DNA from: Pseudomonas sp. TCU-HL1
Lineage (GTDB): Bacteria; Pseudomonadota; Gammaproteobacteria; Pseudomonadales; Pseudomonadaceae
Direction of reading: 5' to 3'
Assembly (NCBI RefSeq): GCF_001708505.1
Contig: NZ_CP015992.1
Span: 1,302,001-1,366,000 of the forward strand
Length of the DNA: 64,000 bases
The notes below the pieces were generated by a model. That model searched no databases. It saw only the letters and a list, made by a program, of their open reading frames with translations, and was not told the DNA's origin. This document shows, piece after piece, positions 1 to 7,632 of the stretch; the stretch's first letter is position 1, and the number at the start of each line of letters is the position of its first letter. Position numbers and translations under genes: made by a program.

Positions 1-1080
1 GGCATCGTGACCGGCCGCGATCTGCGCTTCAAGCCGAACGTCGGTGACACTGTCGCCGCGATCATGACGCCGAAAGACAAGCTGGTCACCGCCCGTGAAG
101 GCACCCCGCTGGAAGAGATGAAGGTCAAGCTCTACGAGAACCGCATCGAGAAGATGCTGGTGGTCGATGAGAACTTCTACCTGCGCGGCCTGGTGACCTT
201 CCGCGATATCGAGAAGGCCAAGACCTACCCGCTGGCGTCCAAGGATGACCTGGGCCGTCTGCGCGTAGGCGCTGCAGTGGGCACCGGCGCCGACACCGGC
301 GAACGCGTTTCCGCACTGGTTGCCGCTGGCGTCGACGTGGTGGTGGTAGACACCGCCCATGGCCACTCCAGGGGCGTGATCGAGCGCGTACGCTGGGTCA
401 AGGACACCTACCCGCACGTACAGGTGATCGGCGGCAACATCGCCACCGGCGACGCCGCCAAGGCCCTTGCCGAGGCTGGTGCTGACGCGGTCAAGGTCGG
501 CATCGGCCCGGGCTCCATCTGCACCACCCGTATCGTTGCCGGCGTTGGTGTGCCGCAAATCTCCGCCATCGCCAACGTCGCTGCCGCGCTGGCCGGTTCC
601 GGTATCCCGCTGATCGCCGACGGCGGTATCCGCTTCTCCGGTGACCTGTCCAAAGCCATCGTGGCCGGTGCTTCCTGCGTGATGATGGGCTCCATGTTCG
701 CCGGTACCGAAGAGGCTCCGGGCGAAGTCGAGCTGTTCCAGGGGCGTTCCTACAAGGCTTACCGCGGCATGGGCTCGCTGGGCGCCATGGCGCAGTCCCA
801 GGGCTCGTCCGACCGTTACTTCCAGGACTCCTCGGCCGGTGCCGAGAAGCTGGTTCCGGAAGGTATCGAAGGCCGCGTTCCCTACAAGGGCACCCTGACC
901 GCCATCGTTCACCAACTGATGGGCGGCCTGCGTGCCTCCATGGGCTACACCGGTTGCTCTACTGTCGAAGAGATGCGTACCAAGCCGCAGTTCGTGCGCA
1001 TCACCGGCGCCGGCATGGCCGAGTCCCACGTCCATGACGTGCAGATCACCAAGGAAGCCCCGAACTACCGCGTCGGTTGA
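1..1080 (+). CDS. guaB: IMP dehydrogenase, 3' part (5' end outside window)
   Basis: Oxidises IMP to XMP with NAD+, the first committed step of guanine nucleotide synthesis in the cytoplasm. The reading frame is open from base 1, so the gene enters from the left; about 359 of the usual ~489 residues are present. The fragment begins inside the second CBS domain and continues into the catalytic TIM barrel. The active-site loop GIGPGSICTTR is intact, with the catalytic Cys codon at 520-522, as are the phosphate-binding segment IADGGIRFSGD and the GCMMGS-type segment (here SCVMMGSMFAG). It is followed by guaA on the same strand, the usual guaBA arrangement. Identification is secure; only the truncation at the window edge limits it. 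Confidence 0.98.
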   Translation, partial: GIVTGRDLRFKPNVGDTVAAIMTPKDKLVTAREGTPLEEMKVKLYENRIEKMLVVDENFYLRGLVTFRDIEKAKTYPLASKDDLGRLRVGAAVGTGADTGERVSALVAAGVDVVVVDTAHGHSRGVIERVRWVKDTYPHVQVIGGNIATGDAAKALAEAGADAVKVGIGPGSICTTRIVAGVGVPQISAIANVAAALAGSGIPLIADGGIRFSGDLSKAIVAGASCVMMGSMFAGTEEAPGEVELFQGRSYKAYRGMGSLGAMAQSQGSSDRYFQDSSAGAEKLVPEGIEGRVPYKGTLTAIVHQLMGGLRASMGYTGCSTVEEMRTKPQFVRITGAGMAESHVHDVQITKEAPNYRVG

Positions 1081-1093
1081 GGCTGACTGAATA

Positions 1094-1144
1094 AGGGTCT
1101 GTTGACGTTTCGCTCGCGGCTGCGCCGAAACGTCAACAGACCCT
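1094..1144. repeat. guaB-guaA intergenic hairpin with 19-bp perfect arms
   Basis: The left arm agggtctgttgacgtttcg (1094-1112) is exactly complementary to the right arm (1126-1144) around a 13-base loop. There is no T-tract after it, so it is not a typical intrinsic terminator. It could be an RNA stability or attenuation element between guaB and guaA, or a REP-like repeat. Confidence 0.75.
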
Positions 1145-1209
1145 AACGTGTCACGGGGCTGTTCGATTCAGCCCCGTGTCGTTTGTGAATTCCGTAACGA
1201 GAGATGGCC

Positions 1210-2787
1210 ATGTCCCAAGACATTCACGCCCACCGGATCCTGATCCTCGACTTCGGTTCCCAGTACACCCAGCTGATCGCCCGCCGCGTGCGCGAGATCG
1301 GCGTGTACTGCGAGATCCACCCGTTCGACATGAGCAACGAGGCGATCCGCGCCTTCGCCCCGCGCGGCATCATCCTCGCCGGTGGCCCCGAGTCGGTGCA
1401 CGAAGCCGACAGCCCGCGCGCGCCGCAGGCCGTGTTCGACCTCAATGTGCCGTTGTTCGGCATCTGCTACGGCATGCAGACCATGGCTGAGCAACTGGGC
1501 GGCAAGGTGCAGGGTTCCGACCTGCGCGAATTCGGTTACGCCCGTGTTGACGTGGTGGGCAAGGCCCGCCTGCTGAACGGCATCGAAGACCATGTCGATG
1601 ACGACGGCGTACTCGGCCTCGATGTGTGGATGAGCCACGGCGACAAGGTCACCGACATGCCGGCCGGCTTCCACATCCTGGCCAGCACCCCGAGTTGCCC
1701 GATCGCCGCCATGGCCGACGATCATCGTGCCTACTACGGCGTGCAGTTCCACCCGGAAGTGACCCACACCAAGCAGGGCGGTCGCATCCTCTCCCGCTTC
1801 GTGCTGGACATCTGCGGCTGCGCCGCCCTCTGGACCCCGTCCAACATCGTCGAAGACGCCATCGCCACCGTGCGTGCCCAGGTGGGCTCGTCCAAGGTGC
1901 TGCTGGGCCTGTCCGGCGGCGTGGACTCCTCCGTGGTGGCGGCCCTGTTGCACCGCGCCATCGGCGATCAGTTGACCTGCGTCTTTGTCGACAACGGCCT
2001 GCTGCGCCTGCACGAGGGCGATCACGTGATGGCCATGTTCGCCGAGAACATGGGCGTACGCGTGATTCGCGCCAACGCTGAAGAGAAGTTCCTCTCCCGC
2101 CTGGCTGGCGTTGCCGACCCGGAAGAGAAGCGCAAGATCATCGGTCGTACCTTCATCGAAGTGTTCGATGAGGAAGCCACCAGGCTGCAGGGCATCAAGT
2201 TCCTCGCCCAGGGCACCATCTACCCCGACGTGATCGAGTCGGCCGGCGCCAAGACCGGCAAGGCCCACGTGATCAAGTCCCACCACAACGTCGGTGGCCT
2301 GCCGGAAGACATGCAGTTCGAACTGGTCGAGCCGCTGCGCGAGCTGTTCAAGGACGAAGTGCGCAAGATCGGCCTGGAGCTGGGCCTGCCCTACAGCATG
2401 GTCTATCGCCACCCGTTCCCCGGCCCGGGCCTGGGCGTGCGTATCCTCGGCGAAGTGAAGAAGGAATATGCCGACCTGCTGCGTCGCGCCGACCACATCT
2501 TCATCGAAGAACTGCACAAGGCAGACTGGTACCAAAAGACCAGCCAGGCCTTCGTCGTGTTCCAGCCGGTGAAGTCCGTCGGCGTGGTCGGTGACGGCCG
2601 TCGCTACGCCTGGGTCGTCGCCCTGCGTGCGGTGGAAACCATCGACTTCATGACCGCTCGCTGGGCGCACCTGCCCTACGAGCTGCTGGAGACCGTCTCC
2701 AACCGCATCATCAACGAGATCGAAGGCATCTCCCGCGTCACCTACGACGTGTCGAGCAAGCCGCCGGCGACCATCGAGTGGGAGTGA
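1210..2787 (+). CDS. guaA: GMP synthase (glutamine-hydrolysing)
   Basis: Converts XMP to GMP using ATP and glutamine. The N-terminal class I glutamine amidotransferase carries the nucleophile Cys86 in GICYGMQT and the partner His in QFHPEVTH. The central ATP pyrophosphatase has the P-loop LGLSGGVDSS, and the C-terminal dimerisation domain ends in PPATIEWE. The start at 1210 (MSQDIHAH) is preferred over the in-frame ATG at 1204 because the gagag ribosome site at 1199-1203 then has a 6-base spacing and the product matches the Pseudomonas length of 525 residues. The last codons and the stop form the left copy of the island attachment repeat, so the protein is unchanged by the insertion. The intrinsic terminator that presumably belonged to this gene is now at 35268. 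Confidence 0.98.
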   Translation: MSQDIHAHRILILDFGSQYTQLIARRVREIGVYCEIHPFDMSNEAIRAFAPRGIILAGGPESVHEADSPRAPQAVFDLNVPLFGICYGMQTMAEQLGGKVQGSDLREFGYARVDVVGKARLLNGIEDHVDDDGVLGLDVWMSHGDKVTDMPAGFHILASTPSCPIAAMADDHRAYYGVQFHPEVTHTKQGGRILSRFVLDICGCAALWTPSNIVEDAIATVRAQVGSSKVLLGLSGGVDSSVVAALLHRAIGDQLTCVFVDNGLLRLHEGDHVMAMFAENMGVRVIRANAEEKFLSRLAGVADPEEKRKIIGRTFIEVFDEEATRLQGIKFLAQGTIYPDVIESAGAKTGKAHVIKSHHNVGGLPEDMQFELVEPLRELFKDEVRKIGLELGLPYSMVYRHPFPGPGLGVRILGEVKKEYADLLRRADHIFIEELHKADWYQKTSQAFVVFQPVKSVGVVGDGRRYAWVVALRAVETIDFMTARWAHLPYELLETVSNRIINEIEGISRVTYDVSSKPPATIEWE

Positions 2788-2789
2788 TG
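2773..2789. other. Left attachment site (attL-like) of guaA genomic island
   Basis: The 17 bases atcgagtgggagtgatg encode the last codons of guaA and its stop. The identical sequence recurs at 35222-35238. An integrase gene lies directly downstream. The 3' end of guaA is an established integration hotspot for integrases of this kind. Confidence 0.9.
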
Positions 2790-3088
2790 TAGGGTCCTTC
2801 TGGGCTCATTGAGATGTATCGATAGCCAGTTGCAACGTGTTGATTTAAAAGAAAATTCGTTGCAATGGTTATCGAGGCCTATCGCCGACTAGCAGAACGG
2901 ATTGGCGGTAGCGGGGACGGTAGTAAACAGCGGTCGGATTGAGACCGTTCTGTTTACTATCCGGACAAAACCGGTCTTTGACGGTAAATCGCTCCTTGGG
3001 AAAGCTTGCCCCGTGCGGCTTTCCCGGCATCAACAGGTCTCCTGACCCTTGACGGTAAAAGCCGTCATGAACAGGAGTAAAAACCTCG
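2788..3088. promoter_or_regulatory. Integrase upstream region with arm-type repeats
   Basis: The 301 bases between attL and the integrase contain no gene. An 11-base direct repeat ttgacggtaaa occurs at 2978-2988 and 3049-3059. An interrupted palindrome lies at 2923-2957 (gtaaacag and cggtc pairing with gaccg and ctgtttac). By analogy with other tyrosine integrases these could be arm binding sites for the integrase or its AlpA-like cofactor. The repeats are seen directly; their binding role is inferred. Confidence 0.5.
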
Positions 3089-4345
3089 ATGCTTACTGAT
3101 ACCAAACTGCGCAATCTCAAGCCCAAGTCCAAGCTGTACAAGGCTTTCGACCGCGATGGTATGTACGTGACGGTATCGCCTACCGGTACCGTCACCTTTC
3201 GCTACGACTACCGTCTCAATGGGCGCCGAGAAACGCTGACCATCGGCCGCTATGGGCCAACTGGCATTTCCCTGGCCATGGCGCGCGAGAAGCTGCTCGA
3301 TGCCAAGCGCATGGTCGCCCTGGGCAAGTCTCCCTCCCTGGAGAAGCAGCGCGCTAAGCGGCGCCTGAACGCCGCCAAGAATTTCGGTGAAACGCTGACG
3401 AAGTGGTTGGCCGGTGCGCGCATGGCCGACAGCACGCGTGCGATGCGTAAAAGCATCATCGACCGCGACATCCTGCCGGTCTTCGAGAACCGGCTGCTGA
3501 CCGAAATCACCCCTGACGATCTGCGAGCCCTGTGTGCCAAGGTAAAGGCTCGAGGGGCGCCGGCAACTGCGGTCCATATTCGCGACATCGTGAAACAGGT
3601 CTACGCGTTCGCGATCTTGCATGGCGAGAAGGTCGAGAATCCGGCTGACGACGTTAAGGCGTCTTCCATCGCTATTTTCGCGCCGAAGGACCGGGCGCTG
3701 AGCCCGACCGAAATTCGGCTGGCCTTCCATCAACTGGAGACAATCGCCGCGTATCCCACGATCAAGCTGGCCTTGCGGCTGGTGCTGCTGACCTTGGTAC
3801 GCAAGAGCGAGCTGATCGAGGCAACCTGGGACGAGGTGGACTTCGAGAACGCCACCTGGACGATCTCCAAGGAGCGGATGAAGGGGCGTAACCCGCATGT
3901 TGTCTACCTGTCGCGCCAGGCCCTGGACATCTTCGTGGCCCTGCACACCTGTGCGGCCGGTTCCCGGTATGTGTTGCCCTCGCGCTATGACATCTACCGT
4001 TGCATGTCGCACGCCACCCTGAACCGCATCACCCAGCTCATTGCCTCCCGTGCGAAGGAAGCAGGCCTGCCGTTGGAGCCGTTCACCGTCCACGACCTTC
4101 GCAGGACTGGCTCCACGCTGCTCAACGAGGTGGGCTTCAACGGCGACTGGATCGAGAAATGCCTGGCTCACGAAGATGGCCGCTCCTCGCGCTCGGTCTA
4201 CAACAAGGCCGAGTACGCGGAGCAGCGCCGGCACATGCTGCAGGAGTGGGCGGACATGATCGACGCTTGGATCGATGGCCGCACTCATGTTCCCCAACTG
4301 CTGCCGGACAGCGTTGTAGTGCCGGTGTTGAGTGCCACGGTTTAA
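3089..4345 (+). CDS. Tyrosine-type site-specific integrase (guaA island)
   Basis: Catalyses integration and excision at the 17-bp guaA repeat. The 418-residue length and architecture fit the P4-like family: an N-terminal DUF4102 arm-binding domain (about 1-90), a core-binding domain (about 100-185) and a C-terminal catalytic domain. Catalytic residues visible are Arg238 in TLVRKSELIEA, Lys in SKERMKGR, His335 and Arg338 in HDLRRTGS, the His in LAHEDG, and a Tyr nucleophile at Y371 or Y376 in SVYNKAEY. The start is ATG 3089 behind aacaggag. The frame is intact, so the enzyme is probably functional. It reads away from attL into the island. Confidence 0.95.
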   Translation: MLTDTKLRNLKPKSKLYKAFDRDGMYVTVSPTGTVTFRYDYRLNGRRETLTIGRYGPTGISLAMAREKLLDAKRMVALGKSPSLEKQRAKRRLNAAKNFGETLTKWLAGARMADSTRAMRKSIIDRDILPVFENRLLTEITPDDLRALCAKVKARGAPATAVHIRDIVKQVYAFAILHGEKVENPADDVKASSIAIFAPKDRALSPTEIRLAFHQLETIAAYPTIKLALRLVLLTLVRKSELIEATWDEVDFENATWTISKERMKGRNPHVVYLSRQALDIFVALHTCAAGSRYVLPSRYDIYRCMSHATLNRITQLIASRAKEAGLPLEPFTVHDLRRTGSTLLNEVGFNGDWIEKCLAHEDGRSSRSVYNKAEYAEQRRHMLQEWADMIDAWIDGRTHVPQLLPDSVVVPVLSATV

Positions 4346-4405
4346 GGAAAGCGAAAGGTTGTCAGTTGACAACCTTGCCCGTCATGCGAATACTGGAGAT
4401 CACTG

Positions 4406-4681
4406 ATGACCCGTCCTTCTCACTCGAAGAAAGAGGTCGAAGAAGCACTCAAACATGCCGAAGAGCAGGGCTGGCGCATAGAGCTGGGTGGTAGTCACGC
4501 GTGGGGACGAATCTACTGCCCCTACAACGATGAAGAGTGTCGCTGCGGCGAGTTCTGCATCACCAGCGTGTGGAGCACACCGAAGAACCCAGGCAACCAT
4601 GCGCGTGCCCTTCGGCGCGTCGTCGACAACTGCACCACGCACCGTAAACAGCGGCAGATCGCTGAGGGTGCAGAGGAGTAG
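4406..4681 (+). CDS. Small HicA-like protein (putative toxin)
   Basis: A 91-residue protein that starts after ggag with 7-base spacing. It has an amphipathic helix (KKEVEEALKHAEEQGWRIE) followed by GGSHAWGRIYCP and a C-terminal helix, which resembles the dsRNA-binding-like fold of HicA toxins with their Gly-Ser-His active segment. Extra cysteines (CRCGEFC) are unusual for HicA. The next gene starts 4 bases after its stop and encodes a larger HTH-like protein, giving a toxin-antitoxin-like order. In the HicA family the toxin is an mRNA interferase. Assignment here is by motif only; it could be a small regulator instead. Confidence 0.55.
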   Translation: MTRPSHSKKEVEEALKHAEEQGWRIELGGSHAWGRIYCPYNDEECRCGEFCITSVWSTPKNPGNHARALRRVVDNCTTHRKQRQIAEGAEE

Positions 4682-4685
4682 CGCT

Positions 4686-5210
4686 ATGGAATATATCTTC
4701 ACCCTGAAATACCAACTGACCGACGATGACCGTGACCCGGAAGCGTTGGTAGAGCGCCTCGGCGAGGCCGGCTGCGACGATGCCCTGATCGGCATTGGCC
4801 AGCCAGGCCGGCTGGCGCTGGAGTTCACCCGTGAAGCGGAGAGCGCTGAGGCTGCTGTACGCAGTGCCCTTGCCGACGTGCGGAGTGCCGTACCGTCGGC
4901 AAGGCTGATCGAGGTGGCACCGGATTTGGTCGGTCTCACCGATGTGGCGGAGATCGTCGGCGTGTCGCGCCAGAATATGCGCAAGCTGATGTTAGCTTAT
5001 CCGAGCAGCTTCCCTACGCCGGTGCATGAGGGCAGTGCGTCGATCTGGCACCTGGCGGACGTGCTGACCTGGCTGCAGGCCAAAGGTAGCTATTTGCTGC
5101 CTAGCGGTGTCTTGGATGTGGCTCAGGTAGCCCTGCAGGTCAACCTGGCCAAGGAAGAACGACGGCTCACTCGCCCGGCCTTCAAGGAACTGCAAGCCCT
5201 TGTCGGATGA
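4686..5210 (+). CDS. Putative antitoxin-like DNA-binding protein
   Basis: A 174-residue protein starting at ATG 4686. The ribosome site gaggag at 4673-4678 overlaps the end of the preceding HicA-like gene, so the two are translated as a pair. Residues about 1-70 form an alpha/beta segment with no motif I can name. Residues about 75-140 look like a helix-turn-helix of the AlpA/MerR kind (GLTDVAEIVGVSRQNMRKLM followed by a wing-like SIWHLADVLTWLQ). The C-terminus is helical. A role as repressor and neutraliser of the 4406 product is inferred from order and domain type; the family is not one I can name with certainty. Confidence 0.55.
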   Translation: MEYIFTLKYQLTDDDRDPEALVERLGEAGCDDALIGIGQPGRLALEFTREAESAEAAVRSALADVRSAVPSARLIEVAPDLVGLTDVAEIVGVSRQNMRKLMLAYPSSFPTPVHEGSASIWHLADVLTWLQAKGSYLLPSGVLDVAQVALQVNLAKEERRLTRPAFKELQALVG

Positions 5211-5224
5211 GGTCGGCGCCGACT

Positions 5225-5608
5225 TCATGCTTGGTTTGAGCCCGCCCGGACTGGGCGGGTTTTCCTTAGATAAACATCCGGCTTGCTGATATTGCCCCGA
5301 GGCGCCCGCTTGCGTTCCTCGATCCAGGCCTCCACCTCGGCCAGATCCCAGACCACACAACGCGTTGTCAGGTTGAAGCGCCGGGGGAACTCACCGCGAC
5401 GTTCCATTTCGTAGATCGTGGATTCAGCCAGGGGGACGATCTGTCTCAGCTCATGCTTGCGAATTGTGCGCCGGAAGGGCAGGGGACTGCCCTTCGGGAA
5501 CTGCGGAAGCGACTCGTAGTCTTCCGTGCCCGGTAAGGGGAGGGAATGGTCAGAGGCGGTATCGAGAGCCTCGGTAGTACGCGAAGAAGTATCCATCTCT
5601 ATCTCCAT
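5225..5608 (-). CDS. AlpA-family transcriptional regulator / excisionase-like
   Basis: A 127-residue protein. The middle (about 45-105) is the AlpA/MerR-type winged HTH: IRKHELRQIVPLAESTIYEM, then RRGEFPRRFNLTTRCVVWDL and EVEAWIEERK. AlpA proteins in P4-like islands activate integrase expression or act as recombination directionality factors. The start at 5608 (MEIEMDTSS) has a ggag site about 7 bases upstream on the minus strand; the longer in-frame opening to 5761 has no such site and low-complexity content. The gene converges on the HicA-like pair and lies within 1 kb of the integrase. Function as excisionase is inferred. Confidence 0.8.
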   Translation of the reverse strand: MEIEMDTSSRTTEALDTASDHSLPLPGTEDYESLPQFPKGSPLPFRRTIRKHELRQIVPLAESTIYEMERRGEFPRRFNLTTRCVVWDLAEVEAWIEERKRAPRGNISKPDVYLRKTRPVRAGSNQA

Positions 5609-6027
5609 GATTACGCTCCACGGGGAGATAGTGGGTTTCAATACCAGGTGAGGCAACTTGCTGTGGCGTAGCCTGGTGTATGGGCTGCTTCCGGCCCAGG
5701 CAGTGTTGTAGCTCCCGCTCCGTTCTGGGGGGCGCGTTGCGAACTTTGGCCCAGAGGTCATTAGCCCGCATAAGTACGGCTTGCCCTTTGAGAAAACTGC
5801 CTGGCAGCCAACTTCGGCCAGTTTGGCGGGTCTACTTGGTCGTTTAAAAAAGGGCTTGAGCCGTACCTTTTCATGTTGCTAGGATATTTAGGCGCCCCGG
5901 CAGGCGTATGACACCCGTCTTTAAAGCTGGAAACGGCACTGCCTTGTAGAAGCATGACCGACTATGAAATCTTCGGTCTTAGGCTTGCGGAGACGGGTGA
6001 CGCTGCGACAAAGGCCGGGAGAATTTC
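5609..6027. other. Intergenic region between alpA-like gene and 6028 gene
   Basis: These 419 bases hold the divergent promoters of the flanking genes. A sigma-70-like pair ttgagc (5856-5861) and taggat (5880-5885) with 18-base spacing faces the 6028 gene. Short open frames here lack ribosome sites and recognisable content. Confidence 0.4.
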
Positions 6028-7305
6028 ATGGTTACCATCGTCACCCCTCCGTCTACCGTAGACGGTATCAAGCGCCTTGCTAAAGCAATCAAGCGCGAAT
6101 TCGGTATTCCTCATACTCAGGCACTTGAAGAGGCGGCTCAAAAGGCGGGCTTCCAAAACTTCATTCATGCCAAACGGGCTATTGCTCAGACCTCATCGCT
6201 CAGCTACGTCGTCTACATCAGCGCTTACTGGCGGGACCGTCAAAGTACGCCCGTGAATGCTGGGCGTGAAACGATGCAGGTGGTTCTGTCCAAGCCGCTG
6301 ACTGACCTCGTGACCTCTCGCCAGGTGCATTACTGTCGTAACCTGAAAGGATTTAAGCTTGAGGCTGCAGATCACCTTGAGCGAATTCAGGATACTGGCA
6401 GCAAGGAAAGGGCTGTCGAAGAGCTCCATCGCGCTGCAGACACCCTCAGCTTTCTCCAGACCACCGGATTGATTCCGGCCCATCTGAAGCCGCATTTCGA
6501 GAAAATGGAATTAATGCACCGCTTGCCCGGTGCTGACCATGCGTCATGGTGGATTGATCCGCAATCCACTGAGTGGGTTGTCCTAGACGAGCCTTACTTA
6601 CATCGCTCCAGCCAGGCGCGTACGGACTGGTTTGTTGAACACAATCTTAAGGTGGTTCAGCCGGCTTGGCCGGGGCTTTATTATCCTGGTCAGTCCATCC
6701 CTTATCTCATCTCTCAGAGCTCAGCATTGCTCGAGAGACTGCAGCACCAACTGATGGATTTCACTGAAAATAATCTTCTGCCTCGCAAGCTTCATTCAGA
6801 TAACTACTTCAGCCAGTTCATCAGCCCCACCCGGGCCGTCAGCGGCAAAAAGAGGAAGTCCAGGCCGTTCCCGGCATACGGTGACCGTAATGGAGCGACT
6901 CCTTACGGTGGCGCACCTGGTGTGCCTTCTCTTTGGCGCCCAGCCCGGCCCATGCCGCTGGAAGTTCACTCTACGATCGGACCGATTTTTCAGAAGCTCT
7001 GCAGTAGCTCGGTCAAGAAAGCAGGCATTACTGGCAGGGTCTACGACAGGCTCAACAATGCTCGCTCACTTCTAGAAGACTGGGCTTACGCAGAGCACAA
7101 AGGGAATATCACCCGTGAGATTGAGGAGACGCTCTACTACGTCGCGGGGGTCGAAGAGTGCCAGACGCATCAGGAGGCTGTAGATGCCATTACGGCTGTG
7201 CGCATTGGTATTCTGAATGGATATCAGGAGTGCAAGCCCCGGCGCGATTTACTCGTTCTCATTGATGGCGCGTTGAAAGAAGTCATTGCGAGAGCTAGCA
7301 AGTAG
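6028..7305 (+). CDS. DUF5623-like protein of unknown function
   Basis: A 425-residue protein, probably cytoplasmic, with no signal peptide or membrane segment. The first 55 residues (VDGIKRLAKAIKREFGIPHT... ALEEAAQKAGFQNF) are a short helical module that recurs at the N-terminus of island- and plasmid-borne proteins annotated DUF5623; I recognise the family but know no function. The C-terminal half is rich in charged helices. The start ATG 6028 follows gggaga with good spacing. Base composition is lower in GC than the core genes, consistent with transfer. It stands alone between long non-coding stretches. Confidence 0.7.
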   Translation: MVTIVTPPSTVDGIKRLAKAIKREFGIPHTQALEEAAQKAGFQNFIHAKRAIAQTSSLSYVVYISAYWRDRQSTPVNAGRETMQVVLSKPLTDLVTSRQVHYCRNLKGFKLEAADHLERIQDTGSKERAVEELHRAADTLSFLQTTGLIPAHLKPHFEKMELMHRLPGADHASWWIDPQSTEWVVLDEPYLHRSSQARTDWFVEHNLKVVQPAWPGLYYPGQSIPYLISQSSALLERLQHQLMDFTENNLLPRKLHSDNYFSQFISPTRAVSGKKRKSRPFPAYGDRNGATPYGGAPGVPSLWRPARPMPLEVHSTIGPIFQKLCSSSVKKAGITGRVYDRLNNARSLLEDWAYAEHKGNITREIEETLYYVAGVEECQTHQEAVDAITAVRIGILNGYQECKPRRDLLVLIDGALKEVIARASK

Positions 7306-7632
7306 CATCGAGACCACCTGCATCAGCCGGGCCTACATCACAATGTCAGGCCTGGATTGCATTCCGTCTAGCCGATGAGAGGCTAACCGTTGCCGGCATG
7401 AGTGCTTTGTTCGAGATGGCTCAGCGCAACTCCCGTCTACCTGGGGCGGAGGAGTGAAGTGTTTGGCTGGGTTGGTGCCCCATCCGGAGCTATAAGAATG
7501 CTGCTGACTAAAGACTTCGATGGATCCCCTGCATGCTAGGTGCTTGGCGCTTTGTGGTAATAGTTGGCTCCGGTCTGATACAGCATTCCATTCTCTGCGC
7601 CCTGGAATGCCCCTTACGTGAGCTCAAATGGT
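7306..7632. other. Intergenic region, no convincing gene
   Basis: 327 bases separating the 6028 and 7633 genes. The only open frames overlap in other phases without ribosome sites. It presumably carries the promoter of the 7633-10225 gene pair, but no strong consensus was identified. Confidence 0.4.

Noticed and set aside
1168..2670. 500-codon open frame antisense to guaA
   Set aside because: Lies entirely over guaA; the product is low-information His/Val/Gly-rich sequence typical of the antisense frame of a high-GC gene.
3065..4372. 435-codon minus-strand frame over the integrase
   Set aside because: Integrase catalytic residues on the plus strand are complete; the antisense product has no recognisable content.
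5761..5955. 64-codon minus-strand frame in the alpA-6028 gap
   Set aside because: No ribosome site, no similarity recognised, and it overlaps the likely promoter region.
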